NCBI GenBank assembly: GCA_037074765.1 | Contig: JBAMDO010000572.1 | Coordinates: 538,501 to 602,500 of the forward strand | Direction: 5' to 3' | Origin: Mansonella perstans | Taxonomy: Eukaryota; Nematoda; Chromadorea; Rhabditida; Onchocercidae | DNA: 64,000 nt | Shown: in pieces, positions 13,201-25,198 of the stretch | How the letters are laid out: each line of letters starts with the position of its first letter | Numbering within the stretch: the first letter of the stretch is position 1 | Notes under the pieces: model-generated | Databases searched by the model: none | What the model was told of the DNA's origin: nothing | Seen by the model: only the letters and a program-made list of their open reading frames with translations | Position numbers and translations under genes: made by a program

Positions 13201-16200
13201 ATGGTCGAACGAGATCATCAAGCTTGTATAAAACACGATCGATCACCTAGAAATTTCAAGCAAAGTATAACCACATATCGCTGAATTTAGAACGAGCTGT
13301 CGAATGACAGATAATATTCCTACAACACAGCTGAGTTTAAGAGGATTTCCTACGAGATCATGCTATGTGACTAATAGAAAGCAGCACAAATTATATCATT
13401 TGCCAGAAAAACGCAACTAACACCAGAAAACATTCAACGAATGTGCAAGCAGTTATCATTGCCCGTTTAGATAGCAAAGTTATATGAAAAATATATATTA
13501 AAATGATTATGAAAATAGCGTAAGTTCGCAAAAGAAAATTTAGGTTGCATCTGTGAAAACTAAAAACAACGCGCTCCAAAATAAATCAGACAAAGCCGCA
13601 AGAGACCAACCTTCACCATCAAATGCCTTTCCTGATCTTCCAATGTAGGAGACATCAAAAGAGGTAATATTTGGTTAAAAAGCGCTCCAGCTCCAAAACG
13701 TCGTGCATTTTCTGTGATCTTACGCAATCCAGATTTCCGTTGTGGAGGTGTCCCGTTTTTGATTTTTAAAAGATAAGTCATAATTTCACGCTCAATCAAC
13801 TCTTCTTTGCTCAGTGTGCTCTCATCTACTTCCATCAAGAGCTTATCAAAATACTGAATATCCTCTGGCTTTAATGGAGGTAACTCGGCATTTTTTGGTT
13901 GGGTATCAATCAATCCAGCTACACCTGTAAAGATTTTTTTTTAAATCTACGTCCCGAAAAATTTCATTACTTTTTGAAGCAAATAAATTGGCATGATAAG
14001 CATACTGAAAACTCTTGATTTATGCCAAATTGAACCACTAAAGGTTTAGCTGAAAAGAAAGGCGAAATCTCCGAACAGTCGGGTTATCAGGTGTAAACGA
14101 TACCTTTATCAGCTAAACCAGGTCGCTCAGGCGTTCCTTGCATGATGAATCCCATCGGTGTTCCTGTAGCTCCCATTGGAGTGGGCGTAGCTAAAAGCTT
14201 ACGACCAGGCGTACGAAGCGGTATGTAGCCGTTGGGTGGTGGCAACACCTTATATCCTGGTGGAAACAATGCATCCAGTTCTTCATCGGATAAAGGTCTT
14301 CAATTATTTCTCTTTTAATTATGGAAAGGATAAAACTCTCTCAATTTATTATACAGTTCTACACATCATAAACTGAAAGATGAATGAAATTATAATTGAT
14401 GATTCCTACAGATTCTATCAGTAAATTCAGCATTTAATTTTGACTCACAGCTTCTCTCAGAACCCAACTGAAAATTGCATTACTATATATTATGAACCTT
14501 GTTACTAACATCCTCAGACACATCTAATCCTCTCCACTTCGTCTCAAAGAATTTAACTGCCCTACTTATCGTTCTCGATTGAATGCTGCTTAATGGCGGT
14601 GATATTTCACACGAGAAATGATTACCTGTTCCTTTCATCAATCTCTCTTTCCCATTTAAAAAGTGCCATTTGATCTGGTGTCATCGGTACCATTGGAATA
14701 ACAGGAGTTTTAAGCCCCATAGCAGGTGTACCAATAGGTGTTGTTCCACCAGGTGTCATCATTGATGGTGTCATTCCTGCTCCGCTTGGCGTGAAACCTG
14801 ATGGTGTTGCACCACCAGCCATATGAGTGCTTGACGGTGTTGCTGCTGCAGCAACCGGCGTAGCAGCAGATGGAGTCAAATCCCAACGCGACCTACGTTT
14901 TGATTCACTTGGTGTTTCCTCAATCTGCAAACAATAAATTTAACATTCTTGATAATAATATATAGCGGTAATGTACGCGATCGTACGTAAATGGAAAATT
15001 CACTGTTGAAAGATAATAAAACAGCGGTACCGATAGTGAAACTAAAACTAGTATTAAAAAAATTACCTTGACATCATCAAATGCACGTGCATCTCGGGGA
15101 GTCTCTGCTCCCCAACCCGGGGTCATTCCTTCCCTTGCTGATGGCGTCATCCCATCACGTACTGATTCTGCAAATTATACATTTCTATTATCAGTTTCAG
15201 ATATAGCGCATTCTTACAAATCTATATGAAACTGTTCATGTCAAGGAAAGAAATGCAGAGTAAAAAACCATGTGGAGTTTCGTCCCAACGATTTCGACGA
15301 GGTGTCTGAGTTGATGGTGTAGCATCCCACGCTTTTGCTCCAGAAGTAGGAGTTGCGTCGACTCCTGCGGCATGAGCTGGTGTCTCATCCCAACGAGCAA
15401 CACGTGGAGTTGCAACCTAAAATGGTTCATTATCTTCGCGGATATTTCCCAACGTGCTATATAAACGAAAGATTTTTTAATACTTACTTCTGCAGCAGCA
15501 GCAGATATATTGGACGTAAGCGCTAAACGCTTTCGCTGAGTGGAACCAGGTGTTTGAGATGACGGTGTTAGGGCTCCCGCACCGAGCGCTTCAATTTTTG
15601 GCGTCTCATCCCACCGTCCTTTTTTCATCCCTGGAGCAGCTGGTTTCGAAATTTTCAGTTCACCAGATTTTGCTTTATCAGTTAGTTCCTTCTCCACTTT
15701 ATCCTGTAACATTGCAGACGGAAAAATTTGATGCGTATTTATAATATTCCCTCGCTTTCTTCATTTTAGTGCGATAATGTAATGACAAACCGTTTCTTCA
15801 CGTAACATTTGTTCTCTCATGATTTGCGCATAAGAACGATCCCGAATATCAGGTGTCTGATCGGCTAAAAAACACGGTCAATAAAACAGAATAATAAATG
15901 AGACTGCTATATTTTCTCACCTGTCATTTCCCTATTTTTGCATAAATTTTAAAGAGAAAAAGAACAATATCCATCAAAAAAATCACAAGGAAAGCAAATC
16001 TAAATTTAGAAATTTGGAATGTTTTCATTTATTACTGAAATTAGGAAGTTACAGAATTCACCAACCAAACATATCTGCTCGTTCAGGCGAAATTTGTCGC
16101 TGACGAGCTCTTGCTTGGTAATTACTTTGTCTTTCAGCAATTGTCTTTGTTCGCGTTTCCGCAAAAGGGTCGTCTCCCTAAATAAAGGCCAAAGAATCAT

Positions 16201-17014
16201 AAAATGAAATATTAAAAAGCATCCATAAGCTTACTGCAGATTCTAACAACAGTACCTGTCCATGTCTTGCAGCTTCCTCCACAAAGCGCTTCGGAGCAGA
16301 ATATGCTGCTTTAGCGGCGGCCATTGGACCCACCAATTCATCTTCTGCGTCTTCCTCTTCATCACCAGCATTTATTGATGTTAAGTAATCATTTTTACGA
16401 TGTCCTCGAACACTTCCGTATACGTCCTAAAAAACTACATTAACTCATCATACATTGCTGTTTTTTGTATGTTAACAACATGACTATTTATTTAATATCA
16501 AAACATTGTGACAATATTATGACAATATGACAATGATCGTGAGCACTAGCATACTACTGTACTAATTTTATTTATTTTCAAGTACTTCTTGAATGTAGAA
16601 CTCATAAGAATAACTTGCCGTATCATAGCCACCCGCCGACCCAAATGCAATTTTGTCAAAGTTATTGCCATTTCCCAGTGCATTTTCACTATTTTCATTA
16701 TCAACTTCAAGGTGTCGTTTCCTTGTCACAATCTGAGTTTCGACACCTGTAAATTTGAAGTTACATTAAATTCCAGTTAATGTCATTTATTTTAAATCAA
16801 TGCTAAAAATGTATATTCTCTTATAATTATAGAAATATCTAAAATATTGATATTTAGAGTGAGGATTCTTCTAATTGTCCTTCATCTTAACATTAACTTT
16901 CTTTGTTAATATTACAGGAAAATATAAACAATATTAGCATACACTAAGCTTAAATTATAGACCAAATTTTCTTGTAATTTATTTTTAAAAATTAAACTAA
17001 CCTTTGTTGGACAT
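7263..17014 (-). CDS. SF3B1: SF3B1, splicing factor 3b subunit 1 (complete)
   Basis: SF3B1 is the HEAT-repeat scaffold of the U2 snRNP SF3b complex; it clamps the branch-site helix in the nucleus. 26 coding exons read in frame to 1,340 residues (human 1,304): 17002-17014, 16619-16746, 16256-16426, 16066-16177, 15791-15864, 15488-15703, 15269-15416, 15067-15167, 14626-14924, 14104-14297, 13611-13924, 13096-13246, 12777-12953, 12480-12589, 12113-12235, 11891-12037, 11387-11545, 10931-11119, 10714-10857, 10262-10479, 9843-10020, 8547-8756, 8247-8317, 7727-7873, 7533-7647, 7263-7376. N-terminus (to about 420) is TP-rich with four RWD[E/L]TP motifs, the U2AF-ligand-motif type. HEAT repeats run from about 530 to the conserved VRYELDYVL end. 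Human hotspot Lys700 is retained (residue 736), directly before an exon junction. The exon 2/3 intron begins with GC. The start ATG opens a 13-nt coding exon. Confidence 0.97.
9581..9633 (-). other. Candidate 53-nt cassette exon inside SF3B1 intron
   Basis: In the unusually long SF3B1 intron (8757-9842), a GC-richer 53-nt block on the gene's strand is flanked by an acceptor TTTAATTTAG and a donor AAG|GTAAGTAA. It is open in the entering frame (17 codons plus two bases), but 53 is not a multiple of three, so inclusion would shift the downstream frame. It could be a poison exon, part of a nested transcript, or chance. No transcript evidence. Confidence 0.3.
16617..16618 (-). other. GC-type 5' splice site (GC-AG intron) in SF3B1
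   Basis: Exon 2 must end after ACG at 16619 for the frame to pass to exon 3 (GACGTATACGG). The next bases are GCAAGT, the usual GC-donor consensus. Exons 1+2 give 141 nt (47 codons), so phase 0 is kept. The nearest GT alternative would break the frame. Confidence 0.75.
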
Positions 17015-17075
17015 TCCGCACAAATTCCTCAAATCTTCTCAATGTAATTTTATTCTTTCGGCTAATACTGTTTCC
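17015..17075 (-). promoter_or_regulatory. SF3B1 5' UTR with probable spliced-leader acceptor
   Basis: On the minus strand TTTTCTTTATAG ends at 17075, followed by a 60-nt leader (17015-17074) and the ATG at 17014. No upstream coding exon is needed, because the 13-nt first coding exon already opens the protein. In a nematode this is the expected form of a trans-splicing site; a cis-intron with a non-coding first exon is the alternative. Confidence 0.55.
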
Positions 17076-17973
17076 TATAAAGAAAATGATCGATAAATTA
17101 GCTTAAAATTTTTTTAGAAATTTGTTAAAGATTTTAAAATGCCGATATCATTGATAATATTGCAAATATTATCGCTCATAAATGTGAAAATTGAGAAATA
17201 AATACAAAATGACGGAAAAAACAACAAAAAAAAGTGAAAGCATTAATAGATCTTCTTTGCAACCTTTCACCCTATACACTACCTGCCAACCGTGACACCC
17301 TGAACCATGTAGACAAACCTACCAACAGTATGAAAACCTGCCAAAATTCATCTACATATACTGCGAAAAAGATTTCCAATTGGGGTAATATTCAACTATT
17401 GCAGCTTAAGTTTAAATTTTTCATACTAATTATCTTTCTGATTGTCATTGAGCGATCGACTTCTTAGTGGGTGAAACACATAATGTGCTAGGCAAAATAC
17501 TGAGATCGTGAAAATAAACGTGAGAACAACACGTAAAAGGTAACATAGCATCTAATCTTAACCTTAACTAGACATCCTAATTGTTAAATTTGTCTTCGGA
17601 ATTTGTTATCGTACATTTTCATTTATCAAATTATAAGTAACTGTCATTCTCTTCATACACATCCATCCCATCTATACTTTTTCCTTCCTTTTCAACTATT
17701 TCAAGTTCTTAAAGCGCACTTTAATATGGAACAAAAACTTTTCCTAGTAAACCAACTAGTTTTCCATATACCACATCAATTCTGGTAAGAACTGGATCAT
17801 AAAAGTAAAGAAGATAATACCTCCCAGCAATTATATTAACAACAAAACAAGTGATTTATTGGAAAACTATTCAACCTGTATTTAAACACTAATCAGTAAT
17901 TTCAGCAATTACATATCAATAACCAAACAAAAGATATTACAACGATATAACGATGACAATCATAAATGATTCC
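17076..17973. other. Intergenic between NUP50 3' end and SF3B1 5' end
   Basis: About 0.9 kb of AT-rich sequence with no supportable exon. The plus-strand open frame at 17234-17467 ends in a hydrophobic stretch and has no splice context. The region includes the NUP50 3' UTR and a likely poly(A) signal. Confidence 0.6.
17855..17860 (-). terminator. Probable poly(A) signal of NUP50
   Basis: AATAAA on the minus strand about 115 bases downstream of the NUP50 stop codon (17974). Confidence 0.5.
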
Positions 17974-20900
17974 TCAAGATGAAATATTATCGTCTTGAAT
18001 TTCCGCAACTATATGGTCACGATCTTCTTTTTTTGGTAGGCGTAACAAATACGTTGATGGTGTTCCATTTGATACACAACTTATCTGAAAGCATTATTAT
18101 CCTTTGAAAAATGCACATGTTTCCATTGTAATGAATACATTTCACTTCACTTCTTGAACATATGATATGATGTGTAAGAAACTCAACACAAAGTACTGAA
18201 CTGATCGTATCTCTTTACAATTTAGTACCTCTATTATATGTGAAATAATAACGATGCTAGCAGCATATCATATGAAATGTGGCGAGAAATTCTTTAGAAA
18301 AAATCCAGTACACTGATACAACATAGATTATAGCGCTCCGTGCACAAAATTATACCCCATTTTATATATTTTAAAACGTAATTCAGTTTATTCTTTATTT
18401 GTAGCAGTATTTTTTGCATTGTTGGCCAAGTTTTTAATTCTTCAGTAATGAAAATTTAATTTGAAAAACAAAAAATGAAGCTATCCCTCACAGTCTAGAA
18501 AACATACTCTTAATTTAACGTCGTCAATAATCACATGCTTTATAGATTTATCGATATACGAATTCACCCACACTGTACCTGCAAAAACATTTAATTATGA
18601 GCACCAAAAAAACCGAACCAACAAAATGAGAGTGCATCGCTGACATAACTTTCAACTTTTTCTATGAACTCAAGGCACATCGAACTTATCATAGGATTAT
18701 TATGTAATATAAACATTCCATCACTATGGCTTGTTATTATCAAGATATATCGCCATGTTTCTTGTATTTAAAACACAGATTGAGGAAACCACTCTCTTGT
18801 TTATGGTTTAAATAAAATCCTTAACATTTGCAATAAAATTACCAGTAGTAGTGGCAGCACGGATTAGCAGAATTTTTTTCATATCATCAGTTTCATCGGT
18901 TTTTATATGAAGCTGCCCAACCCCAAGTTTTTCATACGCCGTTCCTTTCAGCACAAACACCGAACACCTACAATAGATACGGGTAGCCTTCGGTGGCTGT
19001 TTACACTCATTCGGTGGCACTTACTTGGACGAGAATATCGCTTTCGGCTCTTCCGTCAACACAGCTTCTGCTTTTGGTGGAACATATTCACTTTCTTCAC
19101 CTAGAAAACTTGGATATTGATTCGGTGAATATTTCATTTCGATTCACCTAAAAAAAACATTAGCAACCACTGATACTCACTTTCAGGATCTGGTTCTGAC
19201 TGAACAATAGGTGACGCGCCAAAACTGAAATCTGAAAATAAATGGAATGCGACTGGAACCAAAGAAAAAGTGTATGATGAGAGGGAAAAGATTAAATTAA
19301 TACCAGCTCAAGAAAAGGACAACATCAAGAAAAAAGTCTTAATTTTCCTATGATTCAACTAAAATTTCAAGCATAGCAACATTTTTATACAATCGGGAAA
19401 TCAGGATGTAAACCTAATCCAGCCTTCGAGGAATCAGAGTATCCATTATTTCCTTCAATCACAACCGGCTTCAAAAATGAAAATGATGGAGTCACATGAG
19501 ATTTGCTGGTTAATTCTTCATTTGGCTCCCTATAATGTTTGAATGGAAATGTAGATGTAGGCATTTGTCGCTATTTGGATCATAATCTCAACCAAACTAT
19601 CCAATAAGGTCAAACCATTCTTTCCAGTTCTAACAAAAAATTAACTTTAAACACAACTAGGCAGTTTGAAACACAAGTTTTTGGAAACCGAACATGACGA
19701 CAATAAAAAATTTTATAATAAGCCCAAAACTGCTTACAGAACAATTCAGATATTTAACTTACTTTTGCTCGTCAAGTTTCTCAGCCAGTCCTTTTTCTGA
19801 GAATGATTTGATGGGAACAAAATTTTGTGGATTCTTTAGTAATTCATTTTCCTTTATAACATCTCTTTGACCGAACAAAAAGAAAGGGACTTTGTTGGTA
19901 TCTGTTTCCTTAACACTATCCACGCTTTTTTTTTGGAAACTTTCGCTTTTTGTTGTTGTTTTCGAATCATCCCTACTATCAAAACTACTCTTTGAAATAT
20001 TCCCGGTTGAGATATTGAAAAATGGTGACACTTCTGATAATTGTGAAATCGGACTAGATGCTGTTTTAATATGACATCTTTCTGAATTTGTCAAATGTTG
20101 TGAAGTTGGAGCGTTCTGAAACATTTTCGAATGACAATAATCAAATCTCCTGAAAATATTCCTTCCAAATTATTATCAATTTCAAAACCCATACTTTTTT
20201 ACAAAAGAAGTATTCCTCTACTTCTGGCGTGAAATGAGCAATTTCTATAATATAATATCCGGCTCAGAAATAATAGGAAAGTCTCTCCTTTTTTCTGATA
20301 AATCCCTTGTAAAAAATTGTTTATAAACGGTGCAAAAAACAATAAAACATATTACAAGAAGTACTCACAAGATATTTATCAAAACTTACATGGTTCGAAA
20401 TAATTACTTCTTCATCATTTTCTTCAGGACCACCTTTTTTTGCCCTTTTCCTTCCCCGCTTTTCTGAAACTTAACAGTAATAAAAAAAAAAAAAAAAAAA
20501 TGCAAGCATATACATTTTCAACTACGGAATAACTGTAAACAAAAATTGAAAACCTACGAATATGAAATTGGAAGTTATCTATCAAAGCAAAAGATACGAG
20601 TAAAGCGATTAGAATTCTGAAGATTTTAAAGTAAATAGTCAAATGTGGAATTGAAGAACTTTAGAAGAGAAAAAAAAAATGCTAAAATTCCACAGCTTAA
20701 TGTTTTAGAAAATTCAATTAAAATGTGAGGTCCAACCACATAATATTTTAATAAGCTTTTTTTTTCTTCCTAAAAAACCAACAATGAGAATTTAATAACA
20801 AAACGGAGAACTTTAATTGCAATATTACGTCACTTAAAGAATCATAAGACTGTATAAATATGTCAGAATTCCGAAATAAAACACAGCAATTAATAACTTC

Positions 20901-21452
20901 ATAAGAACGACTACTGGAAGTGAAAGGTAGTTTTGCGAGGAAATAAGAAACAACTCTTTTACCTGATCCAACTGATGATGTCGTAGATATACCAAACGAA
21001 AACTTTGGAACACTTGTCAACCCACTGAATTCAGGTTTCTCTTGCGGTGTACAGGTATCACTTATATCTTTCTCTTTTTCTGTTTTATCGCCTGCATCTT
21101 TTTCTGACACGCTAGTTTTCGATAATTTATCGATAACTTCTTTTTTCTCATTATCGGTAGACGTACTTGTACCATCCTCATTATGCATGCTTCCATAGGT
21201 TCGGTCCAGTTCTTCGACATGTTTCAGGTAATCAAGAACACTGGGTGACTGTAAATCAAAATAATGCGTAGAAATTGAAATAAAATGCGACTCTGATCTA
21301 TTCTTTTAATTCAGATAATCCAATTTTGCATAAGTTAAAGGATGCAACAATCAGCTTCAATTTCAACACTAATAACTATCCTGAGTTACCTTGTCATTTT
21401 CAACAGTGAAATGTGGGAATAGTAGTAAAGAAAAATGAAAAATCCAAAGCTT

Positions 21453-21492
<40 letters not shown>

Positions 21493-21645
21493 ATACAAAA
21501 TTTTTTGCCAAAAAAAAAAAAATAAAGAAATTACCAGATCTGCATCAGGCATTTCTTTCAGAGAACGTTGAATAAAATATAGAAACGTTTTATTAAGAAC
21601 GGCCATTTTTTCAAGAAATAACTTCTCCGCTTCAGTGTGCTTCAT
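17974..21645 (-). CDS. NUP50: NUP50-like nucleoporin with Ran-binding domain
   Basis: NUP50 (Npap60) is a mobile nuclear-basket nucleoporin that helps importin-alpha:cargo disassembly and recycling through Ran. Ten exons in frame give about 457 residues (human 468): 21535-21645, 20963-21248, 20390-20463, 19763-20115, 19414-19529, 19181-19231, 19025-19100, 18843-18967, 18508-18578, 17974-18084. Seen: N-terminal helix matching the human region around LTPIFKDYEKYL (here LSPSVLDYLKHVEELDRTYG), scattered FG motifs (KFSFG, LFGQ, DFSFG), a basic stretch KRGRKRAKK, then a C-terminal Ran-binding domain (FVLKGTAYEKLGVGQLHIK to the stop). The start chosen is the first ATG after an acceptor at 21682. The frame is open above it, so an upstream coding exon cannot be excluded; the usual N-terminal importin-alpha-binding segment was not found there. 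Confidence 0.92.
21455..21488. repeat. (TA)17 microsatellite in a NUP50 intron
   Basis: Uninterrupted TA dinucleotide run of 34 nt in the intron between the first two recognised NUP50 exons, followed shortly by an A-run. Confidence 0.95.
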
Positions 21646-21690
21646 TTTTTTTCTTATCGGATAAATACATTCAAAGTAATTCTGAAAATA
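21646..21690 (-). promoter_or_regulatory. Splice acceptor just upstream of NUP50 start
   Basis: GTATTTTCAG precedes the exon beginning at 21681, 36 nt above the ATG. Either a spliced-leader acceptor or a cis acceptor for an undetected N-terminal exon; the frame is open through the interval so both remain possible. Confidence 0.45.
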
Positions 21691-23335
21691 CAACTATTAT
21701 ATTAGTAATTTAGAAAGTTTAAAGAAATTTTTTATGGAAACTTCCGAAAAAAAAATAGTTTCACTAAAAGCATTTTAAATTCAATCTAAAAAAAAATGAA
21801 TCTACACAAGAATGCATCCTTCTATTGTACAATTATGATTTTTAATTAAAAGTTTCATCAAATTTGATTTAATTCCTTCAGAAAAGGTAAACTTTCGTGA
21901 AAACAAAAATTGATGAAACCAAACACCTCAACAAATCTTCTACCAGAGAATTATCCCGGCCTACAAAGAAGTCTCAAATGATGCCACTTTTTTTGATTTT
22001 AATTAAAATGCCTGGGATCGCTATGAAAATTTAAATCTCACGATAATATAATTATGTTTTCATATTTTATTAATGTAAGATTGCTTTATTCCTATTCAAT
22101 TAAGAGTAGTATAATTAATAAATTATCATAAATGTTATTTTATGTTAAATCTTCAAAAAAGTATTTCGAATTTACAACTTTCATTCATTTCTTTTGCTAA
22201 TTTTTTCATTCTTTTATTATTAATTGTATCAAAAAGAAGTCTTTCCTCTTTTTAAAATGTTTTTTATAAATAATTCATTAACAAAAATATAAGCATTTTA
22301 AACTCTGAGATATGTTGTATGTCTTAAACTGATATTTGATATCAAAAAATTAATTCAATTATAAATGTTTGTTATGTCTCAAAAATTATTACTTTTTTTA
22401 AACAATTAATTCTTTTAATATCCAAATGTTTCAAAAGGATATGAAAAATTTTAATTGGGAACAAACACCGAATGAAATAGTGCTATAAAGGTTACAGTAT
22501 TCGTCGATTTATAAGATAAAATAGGACTGAGTGTGTGATATATATCAATTATCGTATTCGTGCGTATAAATCGTATAAAAATGCGTATAAATCGGACAAA
22601 AAAAATGTACTGTACCATAATGTACATTGTTAATATTTGACTTCTAACATGAAAACTAATATTGGCAGGAAGTAAAAATTTGACAATTTAAAAGAATTAA
22701 TGAGTGTGAAGAAAATTTAACAAAACTTGAGAAAGTCAAATAAAATACGAAACTTATATGCTAAGCTAATAATCATAATATGTCAATAAAATTTAGTAAA
22801 AATTTATGCTAACATATAAGCTTCACTAAAGACATCAAACTCAACGTATATAATGGACGAATTAATCCTTTACATTGATTCTGTTACCTGATCAAATTTA
22901 AATTGATTGAAAACATACATCAATAGCCAGTAGTTGTGTTTCTGGCTTACTTTTGACTTTTTTCGAAAATGTTTTTTTTTATTATCAAATCATGATATTG
23001 CAAGAAACTACTACTTATTACATTTCGTTGGATTTTGAAAGAAAAACTTCTAAAGGTAATATCATCGAAAGTTCTATGTTACATCAAAAAGTTTAGAAAA
23101 CAAGGAATTTGATGAAAAATTAACTTTGGGACATTTCCTTAATTTTTTTTCACACCTATAGCTAATAAATATACTTAAATATAAACTCTTTAGTGCCGTA
23201 AACAAAACAGTTGCTATTCGTTGGTATTATAAAGAGTTATTATAATGATCAAAAGTAAACTATAGAGATTAAGGTTTATCAATGAAAGATGAAGTGAAGG
23301 AAAAGTAGGAGAAATAATTGATGGGGTTTAAGACA
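21691..23335. other. AT-rich intergenic, no gene seen
   Basis: About 1.6 kb. One slightly GC-richer patch at 21930-22000 has a minus-strand acceptor-like CTTCTTTGTAG and could hold a non-coding or N-terminal NUP50 exon, but no reading frame is convincing. The rest is homopolymer-rich with stops in all frames. Confidence 0.55.
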
Positions 23336-25186
23336 TTACTCTATTGAACTACAAAATGATGAGTTAGCAGAAAATGTATGTTTTAGAGTAAAAAAAACAG
23401 TTCGATTGTTCGTCAAATCATAATTTCTTGATTCAACATTCATCGGAAAAACTCGTGATCTTATATTGTCACATGATTTTTCGGCAGCATTCCAAGAAGC
23501 GGCTTTGGATATTGATACATTTGATATTGCGTTTCTGAATATATAATTCAGCATTAGCTTTTCCAAATTTAATTTGCATTTGAAAATAAAATAAAATTTG
23601 TCAAAAAAACTTGAAAGTTTTAAAATTAAGAGAAAGCAAAGCAATGGAAAGAAATAGGCTGATGAAGGTTTTATTTTCAAGAATGATTCTTTTATCTAAA
23701 TGTAGCTGCTCGAACTGCAATCGATAAAATTACCGCTTAATTTGAGCATCACTTTTGAACCCCAATTTTAAGAAATGATTTATAGTGAGAAAAATATAAA
23801 ATAGCACTAAACATAAAATTAAGCAGCCAATAGCCACAGCTAGAGAGTTGTGCAAATCCTTTTCTTCTGTTTGGTCCTGAAAACATCAAGTTTTCATCCT
23901 GTTCGCAAATAAATACACATTTGCATGACCCTTTAACCCCTGCATGCTGGTGTCAACAATGAAGGCTGTTTTTATTATTTCTGCAATTTCATTTTCAAAA
24001 ATTTACTTTGCAATTAATTCTATTTGAATTGATTACATATTTGATTATTTCATTAGCATTGCAAGAATTATTCAATGACGATGCTCTTGCATTGGTATTT
24101 TACTGAATTAAGAAATCAATATATTCTGCTTTATTTTAATTCATTTAATATCTATACATTATCTATTTGTGACAATAATTTATCAATAAATTAATCACGG
24201 AGCAAACTGATGATAAGAGCTTAATCAATTCTCGCAGCAAAATCTTGCACACATTGATAATAAAGTGAAGTTGTTAAGAGCTTATTAAAACTGAATTAAA
24301 AATAAAATGGAAAATTTTCGTTTTTTAGTCAGTGTTAATTTTAAAAATAACCTTCAAATTGTATAAATCGATTTTAGTACAAAAATGCTGCGATTGTGTA
24401 AAAGGTCATTCGGAAAACCAAACAAAATCTTTTCATATATTGCTCATAATTAAGAAAATTCAAGAATTCCGTTCAAACAGAATTCCGCACTTACTGTTGT
24501 CGCATTAGTCACATTTGAACACTGATCGGAATAATTTGCAAAAGTTAGTTGCGCGTTAAAACACATACCTGACATTTCGGTCGTGTCCTAAATTACTGCC
24601 AAAAAATGACTATTTCATAAAAGATTCCTTTAAATTTGACGTAGAAACTTCTGATGAGATTGTTTTCATACGTAACATGAATAAATATACTTGTTTATCT
24701 GCGGGAACAAAAATGATAATCCCTAACTTGCTTAGCCAATTGGTACAGGAAAATAGTTCCAGTGGAGTCACAAAGTCTCAAGAAATCATAATCGGGATCA
24801 ACGCCATTAATAATAATAGTTGAAACTATCATGTCAGGTGTTCCTTCACTCCAATATGAGATCAAACGAGTTCCATTAGGCTTAAATTTTATAAAGTACT
24901 TGAAACTGAAAAAAGCTACTTGTTTGAAAATGAATACAATTTCCATTCATTATAACATCTTTAAAAACGTAACTTGTTTATCAAAGTTCACATTCAGAGT
25001 TTTGGAAATTGTCTCATTGCTCAATATGTTGACAAGGCGCAACTGAAGTGTTGGTCGAATGCAGGTACTGTGTAGATCACAATCATTTGACCATTCCATT
25101 CTTTCTATTTTAACATTTGTCCAAAATTGCGCTAATAAAATATCACAGAACAAAAAAAGAAGCACAGCAATAATTGGAAATAGCAT
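23336..25186 (-). CDS. Unrecognised single-pass membrane protein, paralogue B
   Basis: I do not recognise this family. Five exons keep phase: 24974-25186, 24728-24898, 24495-24587, 23734-23876, 23336-23534; 272 residues. It starts with MLFPIIAVLLFLFCDILLA, a signal peptide, then a lumenal or extracellular part with Cys pairs and the stretch INGVDPDYDFLRLCDSTGT. A MCFN exon follows, then a transmembrane helix at about 171-190 (VAIGCLILCLVLFYIFLT) and a roughly 80-residue tail. An acceptor TTGCAG lies 12 nt above the ATG, a likely trans-splice site. Exon order, phases and motifs match the gene at 26639-28789, so the two are tandem duplicates that have diverged strongly. Type I topology is inferred. 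Function unknown. Confidence 0.75.
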
Positions 25187-25198
25187 AGTAATTAATAT

